Position numbers and translations under genes: made by a program
NCBI GenBank assembly: GCA_001786395.1
Contig: MFWN01000051.1
Span: 15,302-22,778 of the forward strand
Direction of reading: 5' to 3'
Origin: Candidatus Pacearchaeota archaeon RBG_13_36_9
Lineage (GTDB): Archaea; Nanobdellota; Nanobdellia; Pacearchaeales; GW2011-AR1
DNA length: 7,477 nucleotides
Notes under the pieces: model-generated
The model's database searches: none
What the model was told of the DNA's origin: nothing
What the model saw: the letters and a program-made list of their open reading frames with translations, nothing else
Shown: one piece after another, positions 1 through 6,137 of the stretch
Layout of the letters: every line of letters begins with the position of its first letter
Numbering within the stretch: position 1 is the first letter of the stretch

Positions 1-371
1 TTTTGTCCAAATTCGGGCCCGGTTCGATTAAAGTCTTGTTTGATTTTCCAGTATATTGCGCCCCTCTGCGCTCTATAAAAGAGTATCTTAAATCAGAATA
101 TAGGATAAGAAAAGATATCGATCTAATAAAACAAGAATATCCAGAATTTGAAGAAATTAACAAAAACATTGAGATGACCTTAAACTGGGAATACTATAAA
201 ACGTTAGATCTAAAAAGTAAGGTTTATGCGTTGCTCTTTTTAATGTTGAAGTCATATGAAAGATACTCTTATATCTTATTAAGAAGATTCATTAATCTCG
301 ACTCAATTTGGTCATATGACAACAAAGAAGCAATAAGGAGGTATTCAAAAAATGAAAATAGCTGTGCATAA
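1..371 (+). CDS. C-terminal part of a possible family-2 glycosyltransferase (5' end outside window)
   Basis: The frame is open from the first base, so this is probably the tail of a longer gene; a TTG at base 3 is available but nothing supports it as a start. About 122 residues are visible. There is no catalytic motif in them. They contain an Arg/Lys-rich amphipathic stretch (SEYRIRKDIDLIKQEYP), a moderately hydrophobic segment (YALLFLMLKSYERYSYILL) and a charged tail with a late tryptophan. This layout resembles the region after the catalytic domain in membrane-bound GT2 glycosyltransferases, but the assignment is inference and rests partly on the glycosyltransferase that follows. The 3' end overlaps the next gene by 20 bases, so the two are co-transcribed. 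It could equally be another glycan-assembly membrane protein. Confidence 0.4.
   Translation, partial: LSKFGPGSIKVLFDFPVYCAPLRSIKEYLKSEYRIRKDIDLIKQEYPEFEEINKNIEMTLNWEYYKTLDLKSKVYALLFLMLKSYERYSYILLRRFINLDSIWSYDNKEAIRRYSKNENSCA
335..342 (+). promoter_or_regulatory. Strong Shine-Dalgarno site for the GT-B glycosyltransferase
   Basis: AAGGAGGT is close to a full match to the 16S rRNA anti-Shine-Dalgarno tail. It lies nine bases before the ATG at 352, inside the end of the preceding gene. It fixes the start of the glycosyltransferase and shows that this organism uses SD-dependent initiation for genes inside operons. Confidence 0.85.
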
Positions 372-1476
372 CGCTCAATTTAGTTATCATCTAGGAGGAA
401 CAGAAAGAGCCATATATACTCAATTAAAAAATTTATTACAAATAGACAAAGAAATGGATATAACCCTCTTAACGAGTAAAACGCGCAAAGAATCTGTATT
501 TTTTAAGGAAATTAAAGAGCTTCAATCGAAAAAATTCAGAATAAAATTATTTGATATCTCTGATATAGAGATTAAAACAAAAGAAGAGTCAAATAGTCCT
601 ACTAAATGGCATCTAGAATCAGTGAGGTTCGGATTAAAAACTGCCAAATTCTATAAAGAGAATAATTTTGATTTTGTAGTTGCACATTTTTCAACAGATC
701 TAATGTTCATCCCCAAGAATTATAAAGTTGTCTTAACTATCCATGGAACTCCTAGTATCTCTTCCTATATTGATGAAAACTGTTTTGAAAGGGCGAATTA
801 TTTGATATTCACCACAAAGGACGTAAGAGATAAGATCCATCAAATGTATCCTGGTACTATAAATAAAAATGGAAGGGTCATCTATCTTGGAACAAAAATT
901 ATCTTTGATACTCTCCCAGTTTTAGAGAGAGAAAATGACCTTTTGTTTGTTGGCAGATTGATTAAAATTAAAGGGGTCAAAATACTTATCTCCGCCATAA
1001 ACAAATTACTTTTTCCAAATAAAATAAAGGCTTGTATTGTGGGGGTAGGACCTGAGGAGGATAATTTAAAAGAATTAGTAAAAAAATACGGATTGGAAAG
1101 GAGTATTCACTTTATTCCCTACTTATCTGATAAAGAGTTATCGCAATTATATTTAACCTCCAAGATAGCAGTGTTCCCTTCTTATAAAAAGGAGGGAATT
1201 TTATTATCTATGCTTGAAGCTGCAGCCCATGGATGTGGGTTGATAGTCTCTAATTGCTGCGGGATGCCTGAATTTATTGAAGATAATAAAAATGGTTTAT
1301 TGTTTGAACCTCAAAATATTGAAGACCTTTCAAATAAAATAAATTTACTGATGGGTAATCAAGACAAACTGGATGAATTGGGTCGTAACGCATTTAAAAA
1401 GATTAAGGATTATTGGAGCGACTTGGAAAGAGCAAAAGAGTTATATCAATACTATTTGGAGATCCAAAATGAATAA
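352..1476 (+). CDS. GT-B fold glycosyltransferase (GT4-like)
   Basis: A 374-residue protein, normal length for a retaining GT-B glycosyltransferase, which transfers a sugar from a nucleotide-sugar donor to a growing glycan at the cytoplasmic face of the membrane. The N-terminal Rossmann domain (about 1-180) begins with a beta strand and the glycine loop GGTE at 15-18, then VVLTIHGTPS around 126-135. The C-terminal donor-binding domain starts at LLFVGRLIKIKG (197-208), with the usual Arg202 and Lys207 for the donor phosphates. It continues with VGVGPEE (230-236) and the EX7E motif, Glu281 and Glu289, in KEGILLSMLEA. MPEFIEDNKNGLLFEP (305-320) completes the typical GT4 ending. The start is set by the strong SD at 335-342. 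Donor and acceptor cannot be read from the sequence. The gene overlaps the next by eight bases, so it belongs to a glycan operon with the kinase and methyltransferase downstream. Confidence 0.93.
   Translation: MKIAVHNAQFSYHLGGTERAIYTQLKNLLQIDKEMDITLLTSKTRKESVFFKEIKELQSKKFRIKLFDISDIEIKTKEESNSPTKWHLESVRFGLKTAKFYKENNFDFVVAHFSTDLMFIPKNYKVVLTIHGTPSISSYIDENCFERANYLIFTTKDVRDKIHQMYPGTINKNGRVIYLGTKIIFDTLPVLERENDLLFVGRLIKIKGVKILISAINKLLFPNKIKACIVGVGPEEDNLKELVKKYGLERSIHFIPYLSDKELSQLYLTSKIAVFPSYKKEGILLSMLEAAAHGCGLIVSNCCGMPEFIEDNKNGLLFEPQNIEDLSNKINLLMGNQDKLDELGRNAFKKIKDYWSDLERAKELYQYYLEIQNE
1458..1463 (+). promoter_or_regulatory. Shine-Dalgarno site that sets the kinase start
   Basis: GGAGAT lies five bases before the ATG at 1469, inside the end of the glycosyltransferase gene. 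It supports this start over an in-frame ATG at 1373, which would force about 100 bases of overlap with the upstream gene. Confidence 0.7.
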
Positions 1477-2323
1477 GTCTATTTATTTAGAGTCTAAGGG
1501 CTCGGTATGTAAGTTAAATGATGATGAAAAAACTATTAAAAAACTATTAGAAGATGGGTTTACAAGACATTTTATACCGGATTTAAGAATTCTAGAAAGA
1601 CTAGAGCAACATGATACTGAGGTAACTGCAGATGAATTAAAAGTCCCAGCAATCCTTAATTATCCTGCTGCACAATATAGACATGGATTGCCCAGCAGAG
1701 ATATCATCTCTCTTTGTGAATATTTATTGGAAAGAAGCAGACAGGAAAAAAGCGGTTTTTACTCATTAAATTCTGCTACAGCTTCAAAGAACAGTGATGC
1801 GGTTACTTTTTTTGCAGGAGCAACAAATTCAGGAAAAACAACTTCAATGTTAGAATTAGTGGAAAATTGTGGATTTAATTTTTATTCGGACGAACATAGC
1901 TTATTGGATTTATCCCGTAAAAAGATTGTAGGTGGTTCGAGGTCCATAGCAACAAGGAAAAAAATTCTTAATGACAGATTATCAAACGGTAACGAATTTT
2001 ATTTAAAAGAATTTGACAAGGGCGAGAAAGATGCGGCTCTTTTTATTTATCCTCATTTAGATAATGGATTAGCAAGCCCTCTATATTATCAATTTAGTTC
2101 TTTGGATTTTCACTGGCTTCTTTCAAGAGAACTCGGAGGAATAATAAGAGGAGTTGTTAAATTAACAGATAATTTTAGATACCCTCTGCCTTCATTGGAT
2201 ACTCCGGAATTATCTGAAAGAAGAGTGCAAAGAACAATCGAATTTACCAAGAAAGTTCCTTGTTATTATTTTCAGGGATCTTTAAGACAGATGTCGGACT
2301 TTGTAAGAAGCAGGTTTGAATAA
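1469..2323 (+). CDS. HPr kinase/PEPCK-like P-loop kinase
   Basis: A 284-residue protein starting at 1469, where the overlap ATGAATAA joins it to the glycosyltransferase. The kinase core begins near residue 111. A hydrophobic strand (AVTFFAG) leads to a Walker A loop, Gly117 to Thr125 (GATNSGKTT). It is followed by NFYSDEHSLLDL (137-148), where Asp141-Glu142 sits where HprK and PEPCK relatives carry their acidic metal/catalytic pair. Next comes GGSRSIATRKK (155-165), resembling the proline/arginine segment of HprK-like kinases. A late GGIIRGVVKL (223-232) may match the HprK signature loop, though weakly. The first 110 residues are a domain I do not recognise. HprK phosphorylates a serine of the bacterial protein HPr; relatives in glycan clusters are thought to phosphorylate small molecules or partners. 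The substrate here is unknown; given the neighbours, a sugar or a glycan-synthesis protein is a reasonable inference. Confidence 0.68.
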   Translation: MNKSIYLESKGSVCKLNDDEKTIKKLLEDGFTRHFIPDLRILERLEQHDTEVTADELKVPAILNYPAAQYRHGLPSRDIISLCEYLLERSRQEKSGFYSLNSATASKNSDAVTFFAGATNSGKTTSMLELVENCGFNFYSDEHSLLDLSRKKIVGGSRSIATRKKILNDRLSNGNEFYLKEFDKGEKDAALFIYPHLDNGLASPLYYQFSSLDFHWLLSRELGGIIRGVVKLTDNFRYPLPSLDTPELSERRVQRTIEFTKKVPCYYFQGSLRQMSDFVRSRFE

Positions 2324-2324
2324 A

Positions 2325-3095
2325 ATGATAAAAGAAAATGAAGAAAAGATATTGGGAATTCTTAAGGAAGACGACTTGGTCTTAGATATTGGAGGATGGG
2401 ATAAACCTTTTAATAGGGCTAATTATGTTCTAGATATTCATCCATATAAAACAAGAGGGTTTCATGGCACACAAGGTGGCGATAAAGAATATTTTAATAA
2501 AAAAACATGGGTTATACATGACCTATCTTCCAAAAAGAAATTCCCTTTTAAGGACAAACAATTTGATTTTGTAATTTGCAGTCATGTTTTAGAGGATATC
2601 AGGGACCCAATTTGGCTTTGTTCAGAATTAATCAGAATTTCCAAAAGAGGATATATTGAATTCCCATCTGTTTACTCTGAATTGACCAAGGGATATGACA
2701 ACAACAATTATACTGGGTATTACCATCACAGATGGCTTATAGAAATTAAGAACAAAAAAATAATCTTTAGGTTTAAACCCCATTTTATTCATGGGGATAA
2801 AAGATATTATCTCCCAAGAACCTATTTAAGAAAATTAAGTGAAAAGGAAATAAACTCTTTTTTATTTTGGAAAGATAATTTTTATTTTGCTGAAGTGATA
2901 CAGATTAGTAGGGATAAATTAAAGAGGCACATAAATGAACTCATAAAAAGTAAGGGGTATAGAAAGAACATAACTTTTCTTTTAGATTCTCTAGATAAAA
3001 TTAGATTAAATTATAAAAAGTTTAAAAAAATTTTTATTAAAAACTCTTATTGCCCTAGATATATGGGAACACGTGAATTTTATTCAACAGTTTAA
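2325..3095 (+). CDS. Class I SAM-dependent methyltransferase (Methyltransf_11-like)
   Basis: A 256-residue protein. Motif I is VLDIGGWDKPF (19-29), the glycine loop that binds S-adenosylmethionine. Asp37 in NYVLDIHPY is placed to bind the ribose hydroxyls. DLSSKKKFPFKDKQFDFVICSHVLEDI is the usual motif II-IV block, with CSHVLED at 85-91 matching the SHVLEH pattern of the Methyltransf_11 family. ELIRISKRGYIEFPS (101-115) is the following helix and strand. The C-terminal 100 residues are basic, aromatic-rich and lineage-specific. The ATG at 2325 lies one base after the kinase stop; a TTG at 2316 would also be in frame, but has less room for ribosome binding. No good SD is visible, so translational coupling is likely. 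Its place suggests methylation of a glycan sugar. The C-terminus may be altered (see the repeat entry). Confidence 0.87.
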   Translation: MIKENEEKILGILKEDDLVLDIGGWDKPFNRANYVLDIHPYKTRGFHGTQGGDKEYFNKKTWVIHDLSSKKKFPFKDKQFDFVICSHVLEDIRDPIWLCSELIRISKRGYIEFPSVYSELTKGYDNNNYTGYYHHRWLIEIKNKKIIFRFKPHFIHGDKRYYLPRTYLRKLSEKEINSFLFWKDNFYFAEVIQISRDKLKRHINELIKSKGYRKNITFLLDSLDKIRLNYKKFKKIFIKNSYCPRYMGTREFYSTV

Positions 3096-3178
3096 TTTAT
3101 CTAGAGAGGCTATATACCCTCAGTTTCCTGCTCCAAAAATTACGCTCAATTATTGGGAAAAAAATTCGTATTGCTCTA
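2997..3178 (+). repeat. Diverged direct repeat across the methyltransferase 3' end
   Basis: Bases 2997-3058, inside the methyltransferase, and 3136-3178, after its stop codon, share two blocks. AAAATTAGATTAAATTAT (2997-3014) matches AAAATTACGCTCAATTAT (3136-3153). AAAAACTCTTATTGCCCTA (3039-3057) matches AAAAATTCGTATTGCTCTA (3160-3178 region). Translated, the first copy reads KIRLNY...KNSYC in frame with the gene, and the second reads KITLNYWEKNSYC in the +1 frame. That +1 frame is open from 3010 to 3216 without a stop. This may be a decayed partial duplication or a frameshifted original C-terminus. In such AT-rich DNA, chance cannot be excluded. Confidence 0.4.
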
Positions 3179-3185
3179 ATTTTTG
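3177..3185 (+). terminator. Possible transcription end of the glycan operon
   Basis: TAATTTTTG contains a T5 run of the kind that ends archaeal transcripts. It is also the right arm of a perfect 9-base inverted repeat whose left arm, CAAAAATTA, is at 3134-3142, with a 34-base loop. The stem is nearly all A-T and would be weak, so the T run is the better argument. It lies between the end of the glycan operon and the promoter of the next gene, where a terminator is expected. Confidence 0.3.
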
Positions 3186-3197
3186 TTTGCTTAAAAA

Positions 3198-3212
3198 CCA
3201 AAGATTTAATTG
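3198..3212 (+). promoter_or_regulatory. Archaeal promoter (BRE/TATA) of the HAD-HD operon
   Basis: CCAAAGATTTAATTG holds a purine-rich BRE-like stretch followed by the TATA-type box TTTAAT at 3205-3210. The box begins 29 bases before the ATG at 3234, centred about 26 bases upstream, so transcription should start at or next to the start codon. No SD precedes that ATG, consistent with a leaderless mRNA. The same spacing recurs at two other promoters in the window. Confidence 0.6.
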
Positions 3213-3233
3213 TTTATAATTCTTGCTTTTTTG

Positions 3234-3869
3234 ATGATTAAGGCAATAATACTTGATTTTGGAAGCGTTATATACAAAACAGATTGGGAGAAACTAGATG
3301 CATATTTTAAGAAGCTGAACGGATTTAGCATAAGGGTTGCTGAAAGCAAGGACGAAGAGCTCATAAAAATATATAGGGATTCTGATGTTGGAAAGCAGGA
3401 ATATATAAAATTCTTTTATCACATCGAGCCGAACATAAAGGATATTGGCAAGGTAGTTAGGGATTACAAGAAAGGCTACGGCAAATTCAAGAAAGTAAAT
3501 AAAAAGTTATTAAGGATTATTGATTTCCTTAAAAAGAAATATCTTATATTTGGGTTTACTGACATTAAAAAAGAGCACTATGAAGCAAATAGAGAGTGCG
3601 GCATTTACAAGGGATTTGAAGAGGTATTTGCTTCTTTTAAATTTGGGCTTTTGAAATGTGATGAAGGCGCTTTCCAGATGCTTGAAAAAGAGCTGAAAAA
3701 ATATAAATTAATCCCAGAAGAGTGCCTTTTTGTAGATGACTGGCTTCCTAATATAGAAAATGCCAAGAAAGCCGGATTCAAGGCAATACAATACGAAGAT
3801 TTTCCTGAAGTCAGAAAGTTAAAAAAAGAGCTGGAAAAAATACTTAAGATAAAAATAAATGAGAGCTAA
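3234..3869 (+). CDS. HAD-superfamily hydrolase
   Basis: A 211-residue protein of the haloacid dehalogenase superfamily, usually cytoplasmic phosphatases acting through a phospho-aspartate. Motif I is ILDFGSVIY (6-14): the nucleophile Asp8 is present, but the second Asp of DxD is Gly10, as in HAD relatives with DLGxV or DFGGV motifs such as YihX-type phosphatases and dehalogenases. Motif II is Thr109 in FGFTD, motif III Lys141 in GLLKCDEGAF, and motif IV the acidic pair Asp168-Asp169 in LFVDDWLPNIENAKKAG. A helical cap lies between about 15 and 95. The ATG at 3234 is chosen over an in-frame TTG at 3210 because homologues begin just before the first strand and the promoter box fits this ATG. 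The HD-domain gene follows six bases later. Substrate unknown. Confidence 0.88.
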   Translation: MIKAIILDFGSVIYKTDWEKLDAYFKKLNGFSIRVAESKDEELIKIYRDSDVGKQEYIKFFYHIEPNIKDIGKVVRDYKKGYGKFKKVNKKLLRIIDFLKKKYLIFGFTDIKKEHYEANRECGIYKGFEEVFASFKFGLLKCDEGAFQMLEKELKKYKLIPEECLFVDDWLPNIENAKKAGFKAIQYEDFPEVRKLKKELEKILKIKINES

Positions 3870-3875
3870 CGAAAG

Positions 3876-4469
3876 ATGGAAGAAAAATTTAATAAAATCT
3901 GGAAAAAAGCAGAAGAGATGCAAGATTTACGCGATGACAAAGGTCATGCAAAAACCGTTTTAGAATTTGCAGAGAAGCTTGCAGAAATTTTTAGGGCTGA
4001 TAAAAAAATTGTAATTCCTGCAGCTATTTTTCATGACACTGGATATTTTGGAATGGACAAAAATTCCCTGAAAGAATTGATGGCAGGCAAATTATCAGAA
4101 GAAGAGGCAAAAATACTGAAAGAAGAACATATGAAAGAAGGGGCAAAACTTGCAGAAGAGATTCTTAAAGAGCTTGAATATAACCCACAACTTATTGGTA
4201 CTATAGTAAAGATTATCAGATATCATGATTCAGAATCTGAATGCTCTTCTATTGAAGAAAAGATAGTAAGAGATGCTGATAAGCTATGGAGATTTTCTAA
4301 GATAGGATTCGATTTAGACGTAAAAAGGAGAAATTGGCCTGCTGAAAAATGGTATTTATATTTAAAGGGCAACCTGGATAAACCAGGATATTTCCAGACA
4401 AAAGAGGCAAGAGAAATTGCACAAAATGAGCTGGAAAAAAGACGAAAAGAAATTAAGGAGAGTTTATGA
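3876..4469 (+). CDS. HD-domain phosphohydrolase
   Basis: A 197-residue predicted metal-dependent phosphohydrolase. The HD signature is complete: His24 in DKGHAKTV, His53-Asp54 in AAIFHDTGYF, His85 in EEHMKEGA, His117-Asp118 in IIRYHDSE, and Asp133 in IVRDADKLWRF. The extra histidines suggest a site for one or two metals. The layout matches the stand-alone HD proteins (uncharacterised HDIG/HDc type) that hydrolyse nucleotides or other phosphoesters, not the much longer Cas3 or RelA enzymes. The C-terminal 50 residues are helical and charged. It starts six bases after the HAD gene without its own promoter or clear SD, so it is co-transcribed with it and probably translated by reinitiation. The pairing suggests successive dephosphorylation steps, but the substrate is unknown. 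Its stop lies three bases from that of the opposing gene. Confidence 0.87.
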   Translation: MEEKFNKIWKKAEEMQDLRDDKGHAKTVLEFAEKLAEIFRADKKIVIPAAIFHDTGYFGMDKNSLKELMAGKLSEEEAKILKEEHMKEGAKLAEEILKELEYNPQLIGTIVKIIRYHDSESECSSIEEKIVRDADKLWRFSKIGFDLDVKRRNWPAEKWYLYLKGNLDKPGYFQTKEAREIAQNELEKRRKEIKESL

Positions 4470-4472
4470 AAA

Positions 4473-5507
4473 TTACTTCTCTTCCAGCCATTTATTAAGC
4501 GCTGCTGCGAACTTACGAGCCTCTTCTTTGTCTATTCTTATTTTATGCTTCTTCAAGATTTCTTCTTTTTGCAGATTAAAATTATCTCTTCTATGGAATT
4601 CTAATTCTCCTTCTGTGACTTGCTTGGTATTTTCTAAGCCTGACCAATTTTTAGTTACTGGGAAGCCTTTTCTCTCCAATTCAGGATTCCAGGTTGGATC
4701 TAAAAAAATAAGATCTCCATACAATTTAACTCCGACTGCATCATGAATCCAGACTGTAGAAGATTTTTTCAAAATACCAAGTATCCCTTTAGGGATAGGA
4801 ATGTCTTTCCAATCAAAAATTACCTTGTACTCCCTCGCCTTATAACCCTTTTCTTCTAATAGCTTTTTTAATAAGGCAGACTTATGCCTGCAGTCTCCAA
4901 ACTCCAGGGACTTATCAATTTTTGACTCATCAAACTGGCAAACTCTATAAGGAATTTTTTGTACTTTTTCAAAAAGTTTAATTAGTTTTTTATCTGACTC
5001 AAGATGCTTTATGCAGTTTATTAAATGGATTTTGAAATGTTTTCCTTCTTTTTCAATTATGCTTACAGAGGTATTTGATTGTCGGTATCTTCTTACTAGT
5101 TTTCCTCCTTTTTCTCTGTCTCCTGTCGAGATTGCTAATAGGCTTAAGTTTGTTCCTCCATGAGCTACAACCAAGATATTTTTATCAATATTTTTTATTT
5201 CATCAAAGAAAGATATTAATCTCGCAACAAATGTTTCTATGCTCTCCTCAGGATGGTCTTTTTCTCTTAGTCTTTTGTCATAAATTATCTTAAGTTTATG
5301 AAACTTATTTATTTGTTCAGCAGTTTCTTTTGCTCTCTTCAAATCTGAAGAATAAATTATATCTATTTTTTCTTCTTTTAGCCTTTGTGCCACTTGTTTC
5401 GCCTGTTTTTTACCTAAATCAGACAAAGAAGTATCAATTTTCTGACCTTGATTTATACCTTTAGCATTAGCTTCGGATTCTGCATGGCGAATTAAAATCA
5501 GTTTCAT
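4473..5507 (-). CDS. Histidine phosphatase fused to a transglutaminase-like domain
   Basis: A 344-residue, two-domain protein. Residues 1-165 are a compact histidine phosphatase (phosphoglycerate mutase superfamily). It shows RHAESEAN (7-14) with phospho-acceptor His8 and Arg7, the second arginine Arg58 in SSDLKRAKET, the acid Glu82 in LREKD, and the second histidine His116 in VVAHGG. The segment after Glu82 is shorter than in metabolic mutases. Residues 185-295 are a transglutaminase-like (papain-fold) domain. Its catalytic triad is readable: Cys206 in EFGDCRHKS, His255 in VWIHDAVGV and Asp270 in IFLDPTW. A 45-residue lysine-rich helical tail follows. There is no signal peptide, so it should be cytoplasmic. 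Transglutaminase-like archaeal proteins may act as peptidases, amidases or cross-linkers. The start at 5507 fits both the domain and the promoter. The arrangement suggests coupled removal of a phosphate and of an amide- or thioester-linked group; that is inference. Confidence 0.85.
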   Translation of the reverse strand: MKLILIRHAESEANAKGINQGQKIDTSLSDLGKKQAKQVAQRLKEEKIDIIYSSDLKRAKETAEQINKFHKLKIIYDKRLREKDHPEESIETFVARLISFFDEIKNIDKNILVVAHGGTNLSLLAISTGDREKGGKLVRRYRQSNTSVSIIEKEGKHFKIHLINCIKHLESDKKLIKLFEKVQKIPYRVCQFDESKIDKSLEFGDCRHKSALLKKLLEEKGYKAREYKVIFDWKDIPIPKGILGILKKSSTVWIHDAVGVKLYGDLIFLDPTWNPELERKGFPVTKNWSGLENTKQVTEGELEFHRRDNFNLQKEEILKKHKIRIDKEEARKFAAALNKWLEEK

Positions 5508-5530
5508 AATATTCCAAACCCCCCAATCTA

Positions 5531-5543
5531 TTTAAATATAATC
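5531..5543 (-). promoter_or_regulatory. Archaeal promoter of the phosphatase-transglutaminase gene
   Basis: Read on the - strand, TGATTATATTTAAA ends in the box TTTAAA, which begins at 5536, exactly 29 bases before the ATG at 5507. This predicts a leaderless or nearly leaderless transcript. A run of six G (5524-5519 on this strand) lies between the box and the start codon; it is unusual in such AT-rich DNA but matches no signal I know. The divergent pilin-like operon shares this 93-base region. Confidence 0.55.
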
Positions 5544-5564
5544 AGTCTAAATACTGGACAGAAC

Positions 5565-5580
5565 AAAAACCTTTAATAAT
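5565..5580 (+). promoter_or_regulatory. Archaeal promoter (BRE/TATA) of the pilin-like operon
   Basis: AAAAACCTTTAATAAT combines an A-rich BRE-like stretch with the box TTTAAT at 5572-5577, again starting 29 bases before the ATG (5601). No SD precedes the start codon, so the first gene of this operon is probably translated from a leaderless mRNA. Confidence 0.6.
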
Positions 5581-5600
5581 CTTGTTTCTTTAAATGTTAT

Positions 5601-6137
5601 ATGGAAAAAAGAGGATTAAAGCTTAATAAGAAATCTCAAGAAGTCTTTGGCATGCCGTTTACAGTTATTTTCTCGATAATAATTATAATTGCAGTGCTGC
5701 TCACTGCTTTTTTTGTTATTGGATGGTTTCTGGATTTCCAGAGATGCGCTCAAACGGGGCTTTTTTTTAATGACCTTGAAAAAGCAGTCAGCGAGGCATA
5801 TGAAAGCTCATTTTCAGATACAGGAGACAAGCCATTTACCAGGCAGCTTCCAGGCTCTGTAAAAAAAGTGTGCATTGCTGACTTGTCCAAAGATTGGGAA
5901 GGAAACACAGAGGAAGAAAAAGAGATATTGCTGGAGTCGGAAAGGTATGGCAACCCGGACTCCAATGTTTTTTTATATCCTTTAAAAGAAATCTGCGCTG
6001 AGGCGCGGTCCAAGTATATATCCTATCTGGAAGAAAAAGATAGCTTGTATTGTTTTGATGTTAAAAATGGAAATGTGGAAATAAGGATAAAAAGGGATTT
6101 TGAGGGGAAGGTCCAGCTGATTAGACAAGATGAATAA
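5601..6137 (+). CDS. Pilin-like single-pass membrane protein
   Basis: A 178-residue protein of a type common in Pacearchaeota and Woesearchaeota but without a known function. It begins with a basic segment (MEKRGLKLNKKSQ), then EVFGMPF and a long hydrophobic helix at about 19-45 (VIFSIIIIIAVLLTAFFVIGWFL), as in archaeal type IV pilins and class III signal peptides. Cleavage by a prepilin peptidase near KKSQ is possible, but the motif is not canonical. The rest should lie outside the cell. It has Cys49, Cys91, Cys132 and Cys151, enough for two disulfides, and several acidic stretches (TEEEKEILLESE). It is the first gene of the operon and overlaps the next by eight bases (ATGAATAA). A minor pilin or envelope-complex subunit is the likeliest role, by inference. 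Confidence 0.72.
   Translation: MEKRGLKLNKKSQEVFGMPFTVIFSIIIIIAVLLTAFFVIGWFLDFQRCAQTGLFFNDLEKAVSEAYESSFSDTGDKPFTRQLPGSVKKVCIADLSKDWEGNTEEEKEILLESERYGNPDSNVFLYPLKEICAEARSKYISYLEEKDSLYCFDVKNGNVEIRIKRDFEGKVQLIRQDE

Noticed and set aside
1373..1468. N-terminal extension of the HprK-like kinase starting at the ATG at 1373
   Set aside because: It would overlap the glycosyltransferase by about 100 bases; its residues are the out-of-frame reading of that gene's end, and a good SD site precedes the ATG at 1469.
3134..3185. Perfect 9-base inverted repeat CAAAAATTA/TAATTTTTG as a regulatory hairpin
   Set aside because: The arms have only one G-C pair each and the loop is 34 bases, so it is weak and expected by chance in such DNA; kept only as minor support for a terminator.
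3210..3233. TTG start at 3210 for the HAD protein
   Set aside because: It lies inside the promoter box and adds eight hydrophobic residues before a HAD domain that normally starts right at the first strand.
3876..4469. HD protein as a CRISPR Cas3 or Cas10 nuclease part
   Set aside because: There are no repeats, no cas genes and no helicase or palm domain nearby; the protein is a complete stand-alone HD hydrolase.
4417..4746. A 109-codon + strand open frame
   Set aside because: It lies opposite the transglutaminase-like half and its composition (Ser/Leu/Phe-rich) is typical of an antisense shadow.
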